DNA of 52,221 nucleotides from Betaproteobacteria bacterium. Lineage in GTDB: Bacteria; Pseudomonadota; Gammaproteobacteria; Burkholderiales; SG8-39. The translations under genes and the position numbers were made by a program. Positions 1-7,145 of this stretch are shown piece after piece; within the stretch, counting starts at the first letter, position 1, and each line of letters begins with the position of its first letter. The notes below the pieces were generated by a model, which did no database searches, was not told where the DNA came from, and saw only the letters and a program-made list of their open reading frames with translations. The stretch covers positions 1 through 52,221 of the forward strand of contig VBCH01000215.1 of assembly GCA_005884455.1 (NCBI GenBank). Direction: 5' to 3'.

Positions 1-118
1 CGTGTTCTCCGTTGGGTTGGGAGCGGGGCCTCCGGACGGTTTTCGATCGGATGAAAACCTCGCTCTATCTGCACGACGAACGAAGCCGGGCAAAATCGAC
101 AGCTTGAACGAACTTTTG
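1..118. other. left-edge stretch with no recognised gene
   Basis: These bases follow the stop codon of the truncated serine hydrolase on the minus strand. None of the three minus-strand frames continues the expected hydrolase sequence (an SxxK motif should follow within about 30 residues). I see no gene, repeat or terminator here that I can name, so the junction near position 119 is best read as a deletion or rearrangement end point. Confidence 0.5.
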
Positions 119-361
119 CTAGTCGTCGATGTGCGTCTCGCCGCGCCGGCTGACGAGCGTGACGAGGCCGGGCATCCGGCCGCGCTCGACGTGGCGCGAC
201 ATGGCTTCGTGCATGCGGCCGAGGCGCGCCTTAGAAAACCCGCCCTTGCTCGACGGCGGCCTGGCGGCGGTCTGCGACGACTGCGCGAGCACGCCCGCGG
301 GTGCGGCGAACGCCGCAGAAGCCGCGACCGATTTCAGGAACGACCGGCGGTCTGTGCTCAC
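119..361 (-). pseudogene. truncated Tat-exported class C beta-lactamase-like serine hydrolase
   Basis: An 80-codon reading frame starts with GTG at 361 and overlaps the stop of the preceding SRPBCC gene as GTGA, so it was once translationally coupled to it. The N-terminus has a twin-arginine signal (STDRRSFLKS, an alanine-rich stretch, then VLAQ). It is followed by the start of a serine hydrolase domain (SKARLGRMHEAMSRHVERG, then GRMPGLVTLVSRRGETH). Family members are about 400 residues long and continue to an SxxK active site. Here a TAG follows HIDD, and no frame in the remaining 118 bases resumes the domain. The fragment therefore lacks every catalytic residue. It could still make a short exported peptide, but a broken gene is the simplest reading. 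Confidence 0.75.
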
Positions 362-861
362 GACGACACCTCCTTCACCAGGTACTCTCCGAGGCGCGCC
401 AGGGTCTGGTGCATGCCCTCGACGGCGCCGTAATTCTCGACCACGTAGTCGCGCGCCTTGGCGGACGGGAACACCGAGCGCATGTCGAGGCGCGTCTTGC
501 CGCCCTCCTCCGCGAAGGTCACCGTCACGTGGAAACTCACGGGCTCGAGGTCGCGGTCTTCCTTCTCCCCGGTGCCGCCGTGCTTGTACACCAGGCGCTC
601 GGGTTTCACGACCTCGACGAAGGTGATCTTGTTCTGGTAGTCGCGCCCGTCGGGACCGTGCATGACGAAGCGCCAGACGCCGCCCGGTTTCACTTCCATC
701 TTGTGGGTCGTGGTGGTGAAGCCGTGAGGGCCCCACCATTGCCCGATGTGCTCCGGCTCGGTCCACGCCTTCCACACGAGCTCGCGCGCCGCATCGAAGA
801 CGCGCGTCCCGCGGATCTCGCGGTCGCCGACGAGCGCGGCGTTCCTACTTTCTGCGGCCAT
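358..861 (-). CDS. SRPBCC/AHSA1 (activator of Hsp90 ATPase homologue 1-like) domain protein
   Basis: A 167-residue single-domain START/SRPBCC protein. The family signature is clear: TRVFDAARELVWKAWTEPEH, then QWWGPHGFT, KPGGVWRFVMHGPDG, the VTFAEEGGKTRLDMRSVF strand and a C-terminal helix with GMHQTLARLGEYL. The fold forms a hydrophobic ligand cavity; no ligand is known for most bacterial members. The ATG at 861 lies 17 bases inside the preceding two-domain SRPBCC gene, and the stop overlaps the GTG of the truncated hydrolase, so this is the middle of a coupled minus-strand operon headed by an ArsR repressor. ArsR-AHSA1 pairs are a frequent arrangement, often with unknown inducer. The family call is firm; the physiological role is not known. 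Confidence 0.9.
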   Translation of the reverse strand: MAAESRNAALVGDREIRGTRVFDAARELVWKAWTEPEHIGQWWGPHGFTTTTHKMEVKPGGVWRFVMHGPDGRDYQNKITFVEVVKPERLVYKHGGTGEKEDRDLEPVSFHVTVTFAEEGGKTRLDMRSVFPSAKARDYVVENYGAVEGMHQTLARLGEYLVKEVSS

Positions 862-1738
862 GCTTCGTCTCCTCGGCGATCAGGTCGGCGAGGCGCTCGA
901 GGGTTTCGCTCCAGCCCTGGTTCTGGCCGCGGCCGGCTTCGCCCGGAGGCGTGGTCTGCCGCACGGTGAGCTTCGTCTTGCCGCCTTCGTCGGCGAAGGT
1001 CACGGTGGTAACGAGCTCGTGGCCTGGGAGGATGTCCAGGATCGCGGTGAAGACGATGCGCTCGTTCCGGACGATCTCGCGGTACACGCCGTGGAAAGGG
1101 TTGTCGATGCCGTCGGGTCCGCGCATCACGAAGCGATACGTGCCGCCCGGGCGGAAGTCCATCTCGCAGCCGGGCAGCGTGAAGCCTTTCGGGCCCCACC
1201 ATTTGCGGATGTGCTCCGGCTCCGTCCACAGCTTCCACATGAGCTCGCGCGGCGCGTCGAAGACGCGCGTGAGAATCATCTCGCCCGCGTGCCTGCCTTC
1301 GACGAAATTCTTCAGCGAAGCGCCCACGATCTCCGTCCAGCCCGCCACGAAATTCGCCTTGGCGAACGCGGGGAGCCTCGGGAAGGTCTCCAGGCCTTCG
1401 TGCGTCAGCTTGACCCTGGTCTTGCTCCCCTCGGCAGACAAGTCGAAGGTCACGAGGGAGTCGCCCGCGTGGCCTTCGTACCGCCACGTGTAGGCGAGTC
1501 TCCTGTTGGGAATCGCCTCGGTTATCCTGCAGCGATGGGAATACCTGACGCCTTCGTGTTCGACGTCGAACTGGAATTCAAAGCCGACTACCGGCGCGAA
1601 TTCGCGGAGGTCGAAAGACCATTGCTTGATGTCTTCCTTGTCGGTGAGCGCCTTCCAGACCAGGGCGACCGGAGCATCGAAAGTGCGTTCCACGACGAGC
1701 GGTTCGTCTTTCGTCACGACGTTAAGTTTTGCGGCCAT
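845..1738 (-). CDS. two-domain SRPBCC/AHSA1 protein
   Basis: A 297-residue protein with two SRPBCC domains in tandem. The first (about residues 5-145) has VVERTFDAPVALVWKALTD and an AEGSKTRVKLTHEG strand. The second (about 154-293) repeats the signature with LTRVFDAPRELMWKLWTEPE, KWWGPKGFT and FADEGGKTKLTVRQTT. The second domain resembles the next gene's single domain closely, so local duplication is likely. I chose the ATG at 1738 because AAGGAG lies five bases upstream. The open frame continues upstream to a TTG at 1843, but that stretch is a relic of an ArsR C-terminus rather than SRPBCC sequence. The gene overlaps the next by 17 bases. Function is unknown beyond the hydrophobic-ligand fold. 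Confidence 0.88.
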   Translation of the reverse strand: MAAKLNVVTKDEPLVVERTFDAPVALVWKALTDKEDIKQWSFDLREFAPVVGFEFQFDVEHEGVRYSHRCRITEAIPNRRLAYTWRYEGHAGDSLVTFDLSAEGSKTRVKLTHEGLETFPRLPAFAKANFVAGWTEIVGASLKNFVEGRHAGEMILTRVFDAPRELMWKLWTEPEHIRKWWGPKGFTLPGCEMDFRPGGTYRFVMRGPDGIDNPFHGVYREIVRNERIVFTAILDILPGHELVTTVTFADEGGKTKLTVRQTTPPGEAGRGQNQGWSETLERLADLIAEETKHGRRK

Positions 1739-1843
1739 CTCTCTTCTCCTTGCGTGAATGTCCTGCACCTTATTCTTGCGCTGGAGCTCCTTCAAATAGC
1801 TGTCCAGCCTGTCGAGGCTCTCCTCCCAATGGCGCCCGCGCAA
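1739..1843 (-). pseudogene. fossil C-terminal tail of a duplicated ArsR repressor
   Basis: Translated in frame with the downstream SRPBCC gene, this stretch reads HWEESLDRLDSYLKELQRKNK. The intact ArsR protein ends with FWEESLDKLDSYLKQLQRKEK. Sixteen of the 20 residues from W onward match, and the few differences are mostly conservative. No helix-turn-helix sequence is left upstream, where the stop of the preceding SRPBCC gene follows within 20 bases. The likely history is a tandem duplication of an ArsR-SRPBCC unit followed by loss of most of one ArsR copy. The stretch now serves as the leader carrying the ribosome binding site of the two-domain gene. It could alternatively be translated as an N-terminal extension from the TTG at 1843. 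Confidence 0.7.
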
Positions 1844-1858
1844 ACTCTTTTTTGATGC

Positions 1859-2332
1859 TCAGGCGGTAACAGGCTCGCGCCGTAGTACGACGTCCAGATT
1901 GTCGAGCAGATCGCGCGTGCTCTGCTCGCGCGCGGCCGGACTATCGATGCCGTCCAGAAAGACGGCTTGCTCGGTAAAGATCATTCGGGTCCCGCTTTTC
2001 GCGAGCTTGAGCTCCACGCTCGCGAGCGAGACCGATATGCGCCATTTGTCGAGATGCATGTCATAGGTATAGACGATGCGCTCGTCCGGCACGATATCCT
2101 GATAGACGGCGTTGAAGAGGTGCGGCGGGCCGCCGGGCGGGCCGCCGCTGACACTCTCCCGCCCGCCGACCCGGAAGTCCAGCTTGTGGTCCGACTTCTC
2201 CCGCTCGTCGCAGCCCACGAACCAGCGCGCCTTGACCTCGGGGTCCGCCCAGGCGGCGAACACTTCCGCCGGCGATGCGGCAAAGTAGCGCTCGATGACG
2301 AAGGTCGCGGGATGGGTGGAACGTTTGCGCAT
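1859..2332 (-). CDS. SRPBCC/AHSA1 domain protein
   Basis: A 157-residue single-domain SRPBCC protein, the first gene after the ArsR repressor (31-base gap). Visible features are FVIERYFAASPAEVFAAWAD, KARWFVGCDE, the DFRVGGRESVSGGPPGG turn, IVPDERIVYTYDMHLD, and a last helix ending REPVTA. This sequence is more divergent from the other SRPBCC domains in the cluster than they are from each other. In the family the domain binds hydrophobic ligands or acts as a chaperone-like module. Its place directly behind ArsR suggests that its expression is what the repressor mainly controls. No catalytic residues can be assigned. Confidence 0.88.
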   Translation of the reverse strand: MRKRSTHPATFVIERYFAASPAEVFAAWADPEVKARWFVGCDEREKSDHKLDFRVGGRESVSGGPPGGPPHLFNAVYQDIVPDERIVYTYDMHLDKWRISVSLASVELKLAKSGTRMIFTEQAVFLDGIDSPAAREQSTRDLLDNLDVVLRREPVTA

Positions 2333-2363
2333 GGTTTCTCCTATTCAATCTTTGCGAGCCGCA

Positions 2364-2717
2364 TTACTTTTTCTTGCGGCCATGCTCCTTTTCCTTCCGT
2401 TGCAGTTGTTTCAGGTAGGAATCCAGCTTGTCCAGGCTCTCTTCCCAGAAACGGCGGTAGTGCTCCACCCAGTCGGCGACCTCTCTGAGTCGGCCCGCCT
2501 CGAGCCGGCAGGGCCGCCACTGCGCGTCACGGCTGCGAGCGATCAGGCCTGCGCCCTCGAGCACCTTCAGGTGCTTGGACACCGCGGGAAGGCTGATATC
2601 GAAGGGCTTGGCCAGGTCGGTCACCGATGTCTCGCCCGAGGCGAGGCGCGCCAGGATCGCGCGGCGCGTGGGATCGGCCAAGGCGGCAAAGGTGCTGTTG
2701 AGGCGGTCGGCTTTCAT
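2364..2717 (-). CDS. ArsR-family winged-helix transcriptional repressor
   Basis: A 117-residue winged-helix protein. It opens with FAALADPTRRAILARLASGE, followed by the recognition region TDLAKPFDISLPAVSKHLKV and the wing GLIARSRDAQWRPCRL. The CxC metal site of ArsR/SmtB sensors is absent, so this is the non-metal, AHSA1-associated branch, which typically represses its own operon. The last 30 residues form a charged helix (WEESLDKLDSYLKQLQRK), the segment that recurs as a relic near 1800. The ATG at 2717 sits on the edge of a perfect inverted repeat, and a sigma70-like promoter places transcription start within a few bases of it, with no Shine-Dalgarno sequence, so the message is probably leaderless. 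Confidence 0.92.
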   Translation of the reverse strand: MKADRLNSTFAALADPTRRAILARLASGETSVTDLAKPFDISLPAVSKHLKVLEGAGLIARSRDAQWRPCRLEAGRLREVADWVEHYRRFWEESLDKLDSYLKQLQRKEKEHGRKKK

Positions 2718-2755
2718 TTAACCGATAGGTTAAATACAGACGACCCGTTTGTCAA
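2716..2755 (-). promoter_or_regulatory. arsR promoter with overlapping palindromic operator
   Basis: On the minus strand TTGACA (2755-2750) is followed after 17 bases by TAACCT (2732-2727). The sequence ATTTAACC-TATC-GGTTAAAT (2716-2735) is a perfect inverted repeat with 8-base arms. It covers the -10 box and runs into the ATG of arsR at 2717. Such a site would let the ArsR dimer block both polymerase and start codon. The palindrome and hexamers are read directly from the sequence; operator function is inferred. Confidence 0.75.
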
Positions 2756-2767
2756 GGGCCTGCGATT

Positions 2768-3538
2768 TCAATTCTTGAGCCGATAACCGGTCCTGAAGAT
2801 CCACGCGACTACCGCGAGCGAAATCGCGAGGAACACGCAGGTCATGGCGAGGCTCAGGCCGACGCTCACGTCGGCGAGGCCGTAGAAGCTCCACCGGAAT
2901 CCGCTCACCAGGTAGACCACGGGGTTGAACAAGGAGACCGTCTGCCAGAAGGGCGGCAACATGTCGATCGAGTAGAAGCTGCCGCCGAGAAACGTCAATG
3001 GGGTGATGATGAGGAGCGGTATGGCCTGGAGCTTCTCGAAACCGTCGGCCCAGATTCCGATGATGAAGCCGATGAGGCTGAAGGTCACCGAGGTCAGCAC
3101 GAGGAAGAGGATCATCCACACCGGATGCTCGATCCGAAGAGGCACCAGTGTCGCCGCGGTCGCCAGGATGATGAGGCCGAGAATGATCGACTTGGTCGCG
3201 GCCGCCCCCACATAGCTCAGCACGATCTCGAAATAGGAGACCGGCGCCGAGAGGAGCTCGTAGATCGTCCCGGTGAACTTGGGAAAGTAGATGCCGAAGG
3301 AGGCATTGGAGAGGCTCTGTGTCAGGAGCGACAGCATGATGAGCCCCGGCACGATGAAAGCGCCGTAGCTGACGTTCTCGACCTCGGGGATGCGTCCGCC
3401 GATCGCCGCACCGAAGACGACGAAGTACAAGGCCGTCGAAATCACCGGGGCGATGATGCTCTGCATCAGCGTGCGTCGCGTGCGCGACATCTCGAATTTG
3501 TAGATGGCGCGTATCGCGTATACGTTAATGGCGTTCAT
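2768..3538 (-). CDS. yadH: ABC-2 type transporter permease, YadH-like
   Basis: A 256-residue inner-membrane permease, the same length as E. coli YadH. About six hydrophobic segments are visible, beginning near residues 20-45 ([17 protein letters not shown]). Family landmarks include [18 protein letters not shown], the loop [17 protein letters not shown], and [17 protein letters not shown] before the last helices, with a [13 protein letters not shown] segment. The ATG at 3538 overlaps the stop of the ATPase gene as ATGA, so the two are translated together and form one exporter. The substrate of YadGH-type transporters is not established. The gene ends 50 bases before the arsR start, in the same orientation, and that gap contains the arsR promoter. 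Confidence 0.9.
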   Translation of the reverse strand: MNAINVYAIRAIYKFEMSRTRRTLMQSIIAPVISTALYFVVFGAAIGGRIPEVENVSYGAFIVPGLIMLSLLTQSLSNASFGIYFPKFTGTIYELLSAPVSYFEIVLSYVGAAATKSIILGLIILATAATLVPLRIEHPVWMILFLVLTSVTFSLIGFIIGIWADGFEKLQAIPLLIITPLTFLGGSFYSIDMLPPFWQTVSLFNPVVYLVSGFRWSFYGLADVSVGLSLAMTCVFLAISLAVVAWIFRTGYRLKN

Positions 3539-4461
3539 TTTCTGTCGCTCACCAAGGTGACGAAGATATCCTCGAGCGAGCTCTGCGTTGTTTGCAGGTC
3601 CTTGAAGCGGACTCCCGACGCGGCCAGGTCCGCGAGCAGTGCGGCGATCGCGGCGCGGTCGCCCTGCTCGTCGTAGGTATAGATCAGCTCGGTGCCTTTG
3701 CCGGCGAGCTCGAGCCGGTGGGCCGAAAGCGCGTTCGGCACGCGCTCGAGCGCCCGCTCCAGGTGCAGCGTCAGCTGCTTCTTGCCGAGCTTGCGCATGA
3801 GCTCGGTCTTTTCCTCCACGAGGATGATCTCGCCCTTGCTGATCACGCCGATCCGGTCGGCCATCTCCTCGGCCTCGTCGATGTAGTGCGTGGTCAGTAT
3901 GATGGTGACGCCGGCGACCTGGAGCGAGCGCACCAGCTTCCACATGTCCTGCCGGAGCGTCACGTCGACTCCGGCGGTCGGCTCGTCGAGGAATAGGATG
4001 CGCGGCTCGTGCGACAAGGCCTTGGCGATCAGCAGGCGGCGCTTCATGCCGCCCGAGAGCGTCATCACCTTGCTGTCCTTCTTGTCCCACAGCGAGAGGT
4101 CCTTGAGGACCTTCTCGATGTGCGCGGGGTTGGCCGGCTTGCCGAAGAGGCCGCGGCTGAAGGAGACGGTGTTCCAAACCGACTCGAAGGCGTCGGTAGT
4201 CAGCTCCTGCGGCACCAGGCCGATCAGCGAGCGCGAGGCGCGGTAGTCGCGGACGATGTCGTGGCCGTCCACCCGTATCGTCCCTTCGCTCGGATTGACG
4301 ATCCCGCAGATGATGCCGATCAGCGTCGTCTTCCCCGCGCCGTTGGGGCCGAGCAGCGCGAAGATCTCCCCGCGGCGGATGTCCAGGTTGATGTTCTCGA
4401 GAGCCTTGAGGCCGGAGGCGTAGGTCTTGGAGAGTTTCGTGACGGAGATGACGGTCTGCAT
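3535..4461 (-). CDS. yadG: ABC transporter ATP-binding protein, YadG-like
   Basis: A 308-residue ATPase, equal in length to E. coli YadG. It has a Walker A motif GPNGAGKTT near residue 40, a Q-loop ([14 protein letters not shown]), the signature LSGGMKRRL, Walker [13 protein letters not shown] and the switch His in TTHYIDEAE. The C-terminal hundred residues are the extension typical of ABC-2 exporter ATPases. I chose the ATG at 4461, which begins [14 protein letters not shown]; the frame stays open upstream but the extra sequence is not ATPase-like. No clear ribosome binding site is visible there. It drives the overlapping permease gene. Confidence 0.92.
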   Translation of the reverse strand: MQTVISVTKLSKTYASGLKALENINLDIRRGEIFALLGPNGAGKTTLIGIICGIVNPSEGTIRVDGHDIVRDYRASRSLIGLVPQELTTDAFESVWNTVSFSRGLFGKPANPAHIEKVLKDLSLWDKKDSKVMTLSGGMKRRLLIAKALSHEPRILFLDEPTAGVDVTLRQDMWKLVRSLQVAGVTIILTTHYIDEAEEMADRIGVISKGEIILVEEKTELMRKLGKKQLTLHLERALERVPNALSAHRLELAGKGTELIYTYDEQGDRAAIAALLADLAASGVRFKDLQTTQSSLEDIFVTLVSDRK

Positions 4462-4540
4462 GGAAACGGCGATGGCTGATGGGTTGGAGTTTCGTATCGA
4501 AGGCGCTTCCCTGTCCAAGGGAATCGGCCGGCAGGCGATC

Positions 4541-4804
4541 TCAGCGCCGGCGCCTGGATTGCTTGCCGAACCCGCCTCGATTCTTCCCGTGTGGACCGCC
4601 GCCGGGCCTTGGATTGCCGGTGTTGCTCGGGGCGTTCCGCCGGCCCTGCTCCGGAGCGTCCTGTCGATTTCCCGAAGCGAGCTTGATTTCAAGCTCATTG
4701 AGCTCGTCCCATTGAGCGTCGGTACGCTGCCCCTCCGGTATCGCGAGCAGCTCCTGGAGGCGCTGGCGGGGGGAAATCGGCTGGGACCCGTTCATGGGCG
4801 GCAT
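4541..4804 (-). CDS. small basic hypothetical protein
   Basis: A possible 87-residue protein of unknown function. The N-terminal half looks like a real folded helix pair ([17 protein letters not shown], then [18 protein letters not shown]). The C-terminal third is a low-complexity basic tail rich in Gly, Asn, Pro and Arg ending QSRRRR, as in nucleic-acid-binding tails. A second in-frame ATG at 4795 is an alternative start. It lies between the serine hydrolase and the ABC genes, all on the minus strand, with a terminator-like structure directly upstream. The helical segment argues for a real gene; the absence of a strong ribosome binding site argues for caution. Confidence 0.5.
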   Translation of the reverse strand: MPPMNGSQPISPRQRLQELLAIPEGQRTDAQWDELNELEIKLASGNRQDAPEQGRRNAPSNTGNPRPGGGPHGKNRGGFGKQSRRRR

Positions 4805-4818
4805 TATCCCATCGTTGC

Positions 4819-4896
4819 AAAAAACGTCCCGGGAGGGATAAAGCCGGTTCGAGACCGGGTAGCGCCGCTGCGTCCGAGCGGCGTCGTACTCCCGGG
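4819..4896 (-). terminator. branched intrinsic terminator downstream of the serine hydrolase
   Basis: On the minus strand an 8-base perfect outer stem (CCCGGGAG at 4828-4835 with CTCCCGGG at 4889-4896) encloses two further perfect hairpins: a 5-base stem at 4844-4858 and a 7-base stem at 4863-4883. The outer stem is followed, three bases later, by six T residues (4824-4819). This is a compact multibranch structure ending in a U-run, placed 33 bases after the hydrolase stop codon. Terminator function is inferred. Confidence 0.6.
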
Positions 4897-4928
4897 GTCG
4901 TTCGTGAGATCGTCGACCGCGTGGAACG

Positions 4929-6236
4929 TTAGTCGGTGATCGCCTGGTAGACGAGTTGCTTCACGAGCTTGCGGAAATACGCGCGCTGCGGGCTAGCCGC
5001 CTGCGTCAACAGGACTGCGGTCACCTGCTCCTTCGGGTCAACCCAGAAATAGGTGCCGGCGTAGCCGGCCCACATGAACTCGCCGGCCGAGCCCGGCACG
5101 CCCGCGACGCCGTCGCCCGTGCGCACCGCGAAGCCGAGGCCGAAGCTGTAGCCCTTGGTTCCGAGCAACAGCTCACCCGGCTGCACCGGCTGCTGGATGA
5201 AGTTGCCCAGGTGATCCGAGGTCATCAGCTTCACGGTGGTGCGGCTCAGCACCCGCGCCCCGTCCAGCGTGCCGCCGTTCATCAGCATCTGGCAGAAGCG
5301 CAGGTAGTCCGCCGCAGTGGACACGCCACCCGCGCCGCCGGAGTCGTTCTTTGGTGGCGCGGACACGTCGATCAGCGGGAAGCCCCGGCCCGCAAAGCGA
5401 TCCTTTTCCAGCGACTCCGCGAGCCGTGGCATCTTGGCCGCCGGCACCCAGAAGCCCGAATCCTTCATCCTCAGCGGCTTGAACAGGCGTTCTTCGAGGA
5501 AATCCGCCAGGCGCTTGCCCGAGGCGCGCTCCACCACGCGGCCCAGCATGTCCGTGGACAGACTGTAGTGCCAAGTCGTGCTGGGCTGGAACGCGAGCGG
5601 CACCGTCGCCATCTTCTCGATCTGCTCGGCAGGGGCGAGGTTGCGCGCCTCGTAGTCCATGTCCTTGCGGTACACGCCGATACGCTCCAGGCCGTCCTTG
5701 ACCGGCGCGTTCTGCGTGATTTCGCCATACGCGAGGCCCGAGGTATGGCGCAGCAGGTCCTGCACTGTCATCTGGCGCTCCTGCGGCACGAGCGTGTAGC
5801 TTGTGTTGCCCGCGGCGTCCTTGCTCGGCACGCTGACCTGGAGCTTGTCGAAGCCCGGCAGGTACTTGCTCACCGGATCGGTTAGCTGGACGACGCCGTC
5901 CTCGACCAGCATCATCGCCGCCACCGACACCAAGGGCTTGGTCATCGAATAGATGCGGAAGATCGCTTCCGGCGTCATCTTCGCGGAGGCCGTCTGCATG
6001 CCGACCGCGTCCTGATAGACGAGCTTGCCCTTCCTCGCCACCATGACAACTGCGCCGCGGAAGCTCCCGTCCGCGGATTCCTTCTTCAGCGCCTCGCCGA
6101 TCTTCGCCAACCGCTGCGCGGACATCCCCACCTGCTCCGGCTTCGCCACCGGCAGCGGCTGCGCGCCGACGACCCAGGCGCAAAGGACGAGCGCGAAACC
6201 GGCGAACACCGCGCCCGCGCGATTGAAGCGAGTCAT
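4929..6236 (-). CDS. exported serine hydrolase, class C beta-lactamase/esterase family
   Basis: A 435-residue protein with a Sec signal peptide (residues 1-25, cleavage likely after VVGA). The nucleophile motif is SMTK at residues 97-100, and a tyrosine motif YSLS near 224 matches the second active-site element. LLRHTSGLAYGE and the late WAGYAGTYFWVDP segment are typical of the beta-lactamase/transpeptidase-like esterases (PF00144), many of which are esterases rather than lactamases. The ATG at 6236 is preceded by GGGAGG at a good distance; an upstream ATG at 6314 has none. The gene faces away from cbiX and ends at a branched terminator. Its substrate cannot be deduced. The broken gene at 119-361 belongs to the same superfamily. 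Confidence 0.9.
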   Translation of the reverse strand: MTRFNRAGAVFAGFALVLCAWVVGAQPLPVAKPEQVGMSAQRLAKIGEALKKESADGSFRGAVVMVARKGKLVYQDAVGMQTASAKMTPEAIFRIYSMTKPLVSVAAMMLVEDGVVQLTDPVSKYLPGFDKLQVSVPSKDAAGNTSYTLVPQERQMTVQDLLRHTSGLAYGEITQNAPVKDGLERIGVYRKDMDYEARNLAPAEQIEKMATVPLAFQPSTTWHYSLSTDMLGRVVERASGKRLADFLEERLFKPLRMKDSGFWVPAAKMPRLAESLEKDRFAGRGFPLIDVSAPPKNDSGGAGGVSTAADYLRFCQMLMNGGTLDGARVLSRTTVKLMTSDHLGNFIQQPVQPGELLLGTKGYSFGLGFAVRTGDGVAGVPGSAGEFMWAGYAGTYFWVDPKEQVTAVLLTQAASPQRAYFRKLVKQLVYQAITD

Positions 6237-6320
6237 GGAACCTCCCTGGAGAAGCTTTTGTCGGGCAACCATTAAGCCAAAAGTGCGCCGCAATATGCAA
6301 GCGCCGGCGATCAAACCGCT

Positions 6321-6349
6321 TTGACCGCGGAACCGCCCGCCGTTAAGCT
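6321..6349 (+). promoter_or_regulatory. possible cbiX promoter
   Basis: TTGACC (6321-6326) and TAAGCT (6344-6349) are separated by 17 bases. The predicted start of transcription is only a few bases before the cbiX ATG at 6359, and no ribosome binding site is visible, so a leaderless or nearly leaderless message is possible. The -10 box is weak. Confidence 0.35.
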
Positions 6350-6358
6350 CGGCTTTCC

Positions 6359-6724
6359 ATGTCTTCGAGCGCTGTCATTCTCTTCGCCCACGGCGCACGC
6401 GAGCCCGAATGGTCGCAGCCGCTCGAGGGCATCCGCGATCGCCTGCGCGCGGCCGGCACGCCAGTCGAGCTCGCTTTCCTTGAATTCATGTCACCCTCGC
6501 TTGACGAGGCGGCCGCGCGTCTCGCCGACAAAGGAATCGAGTCGGTGGTGATCGTGCCGCTGTTCCTCGCGCAAGGCGCGCATCTGAAACGCGAGCTGCC
6601 GGAGATGGTGGCGAAGATCGGGAAACGCCACGCGAAGACCGAGTTCCGCGTGACTCCTGCGCTCGGCGAAGCGCCGGAGATCGTCGCGGCGATCATGGAA
6701 TGGGCTCAGCGCGCCGCGCGCTGA
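6359..6724 (+). CDS. cbiX: CbiX-type sirohydrochlorin chelatase
   Basis: A 121-residue single-domain chelatase, the short CbiXS form. It begins with AVILFAHGAREPEWSQP, which contains the metal-binding His of the family (HGAR/HGSR), and continues with FLEFMSPSLDEAAARL and VIVPLFLAQGAHLKRELPE, which supplies the second conserved His. The family inserts Co2+ or Fe2+ into sirohydrochlorin for cobalamin or siroheme synthesis. No other tetrapyrrole gene is nearby, so siroheme or cobalt use cannot be told apart from context. The gene converges on rnpB, with 11 bases between its stop and the rnpB 3' end. Confidence 0.9.
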   Translation: MSSSAVILFAHGAREPEWSQPLEGIRDRLRAAGTPVELAFLEFMSPSLDEAAARLADKGIESVVIVPLFLAQGAHLKRELPEMVAKIGKRHAKTEFRVTPALGEAPEIVAAIMEWAQRAAR

Positions 6725-6735
6725 GGGAAAAAGAA

Positions 6736-7049
6736 GTGAAGCTGGCCGATAAGCCGGGTTCTGTCGTGGACAGTCATTCCTCTAGGCCCGGGGTTACCCC
6801 CGCGCTCGAGCCATCTACCCGCGGACTCGGCGAGCCACGTCGTCGTCCGCCTATTTGATGTTGCTCCGGGTGGAGGTTGCCTCGTTTCACCCGCAACGCG
6901 CAGTCTTATCGACCACCCGTCACGACTCGTCTCTGTGGCCCTCTTCGTCGCCTCGCGGCGCCTGGGCGTTACCCAGCACCCTGCTCTGTGGAGCCCGGAC
7001 TTTCCTCTGGCAGGTGGAACATTTGCCAGCGACCGTCTGGCCAGCTTCG
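6736..7049 (-). ncRNA. rnpB: RNase P RNA, bacterial class A
   Basis: The minus strand carries the catalytic RNA that trims tRNA 5' ends. The 5' end has GAAGCTGGCCAGACGGTCGC, matching the start of class A RNase P RNAs, and it can pair with GGCCAGCTTC near the 3' end to form stem P1. The near-universal 3' segment is present: CTAGAGGAATGACTGTC followed by ACAGAACCCGGCTTATCGG. The conserved GGTAACGCC-type and GAGGAAAGTCCGGGCTCC core element also read out (6990-7010 region). P1 is followed directly by TTCTTTTT (6734-6727), giving a built-in terminator. The ends given are within a few bases. Confidence 0.95.
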
Positions 7050-7055
7050 TCGGCG

Positions 7056-7061
7056 ATTTTA
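7056..7061 (-). promoter_or_regulatory. rnpB -10 box
   Basis: TAAAAT on the minus strand ends seven bases before the predicted RNA 5' end at about 7049, the correct spacing for a sigma70 promoter. The -35 region is not well conserved. The agreement between this box and the RNA end supports both calls. Confidence 0.6.
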
Positions 7062-7145
7062 CCGCATCGCGACATGGACGGCTTGACTTCGGGAGTGCCG
7101 CAAGGTAAGAACGTCGGCGAGTCGTGTTTCGGAGAGGAGACGCGC

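Noticed and set aside
2-433. 143-residue plus-strand open frame at the left edge
   Set aside because: It runs antisense through the truncated hydrolase and part of the SRPBCC gene, has Arg/Ala-rich shadow composition, and shows no family motif.
4844-4858. tRNA T-arm-like sequence (GGTTCGAGACC)
   Set aside because: The loop does not fit the T-loop consensus at its last position, and no acceptor, D or anticodon arm surrounds it; it is one hairpin of a terminator-like structure.
6855-7145. N-terminal extension of the DUF1269-like protein
   Set aside because: This stretch is mostly the complement of rnpB, and a strong ribosome binding site decides for the ATG at 7146.
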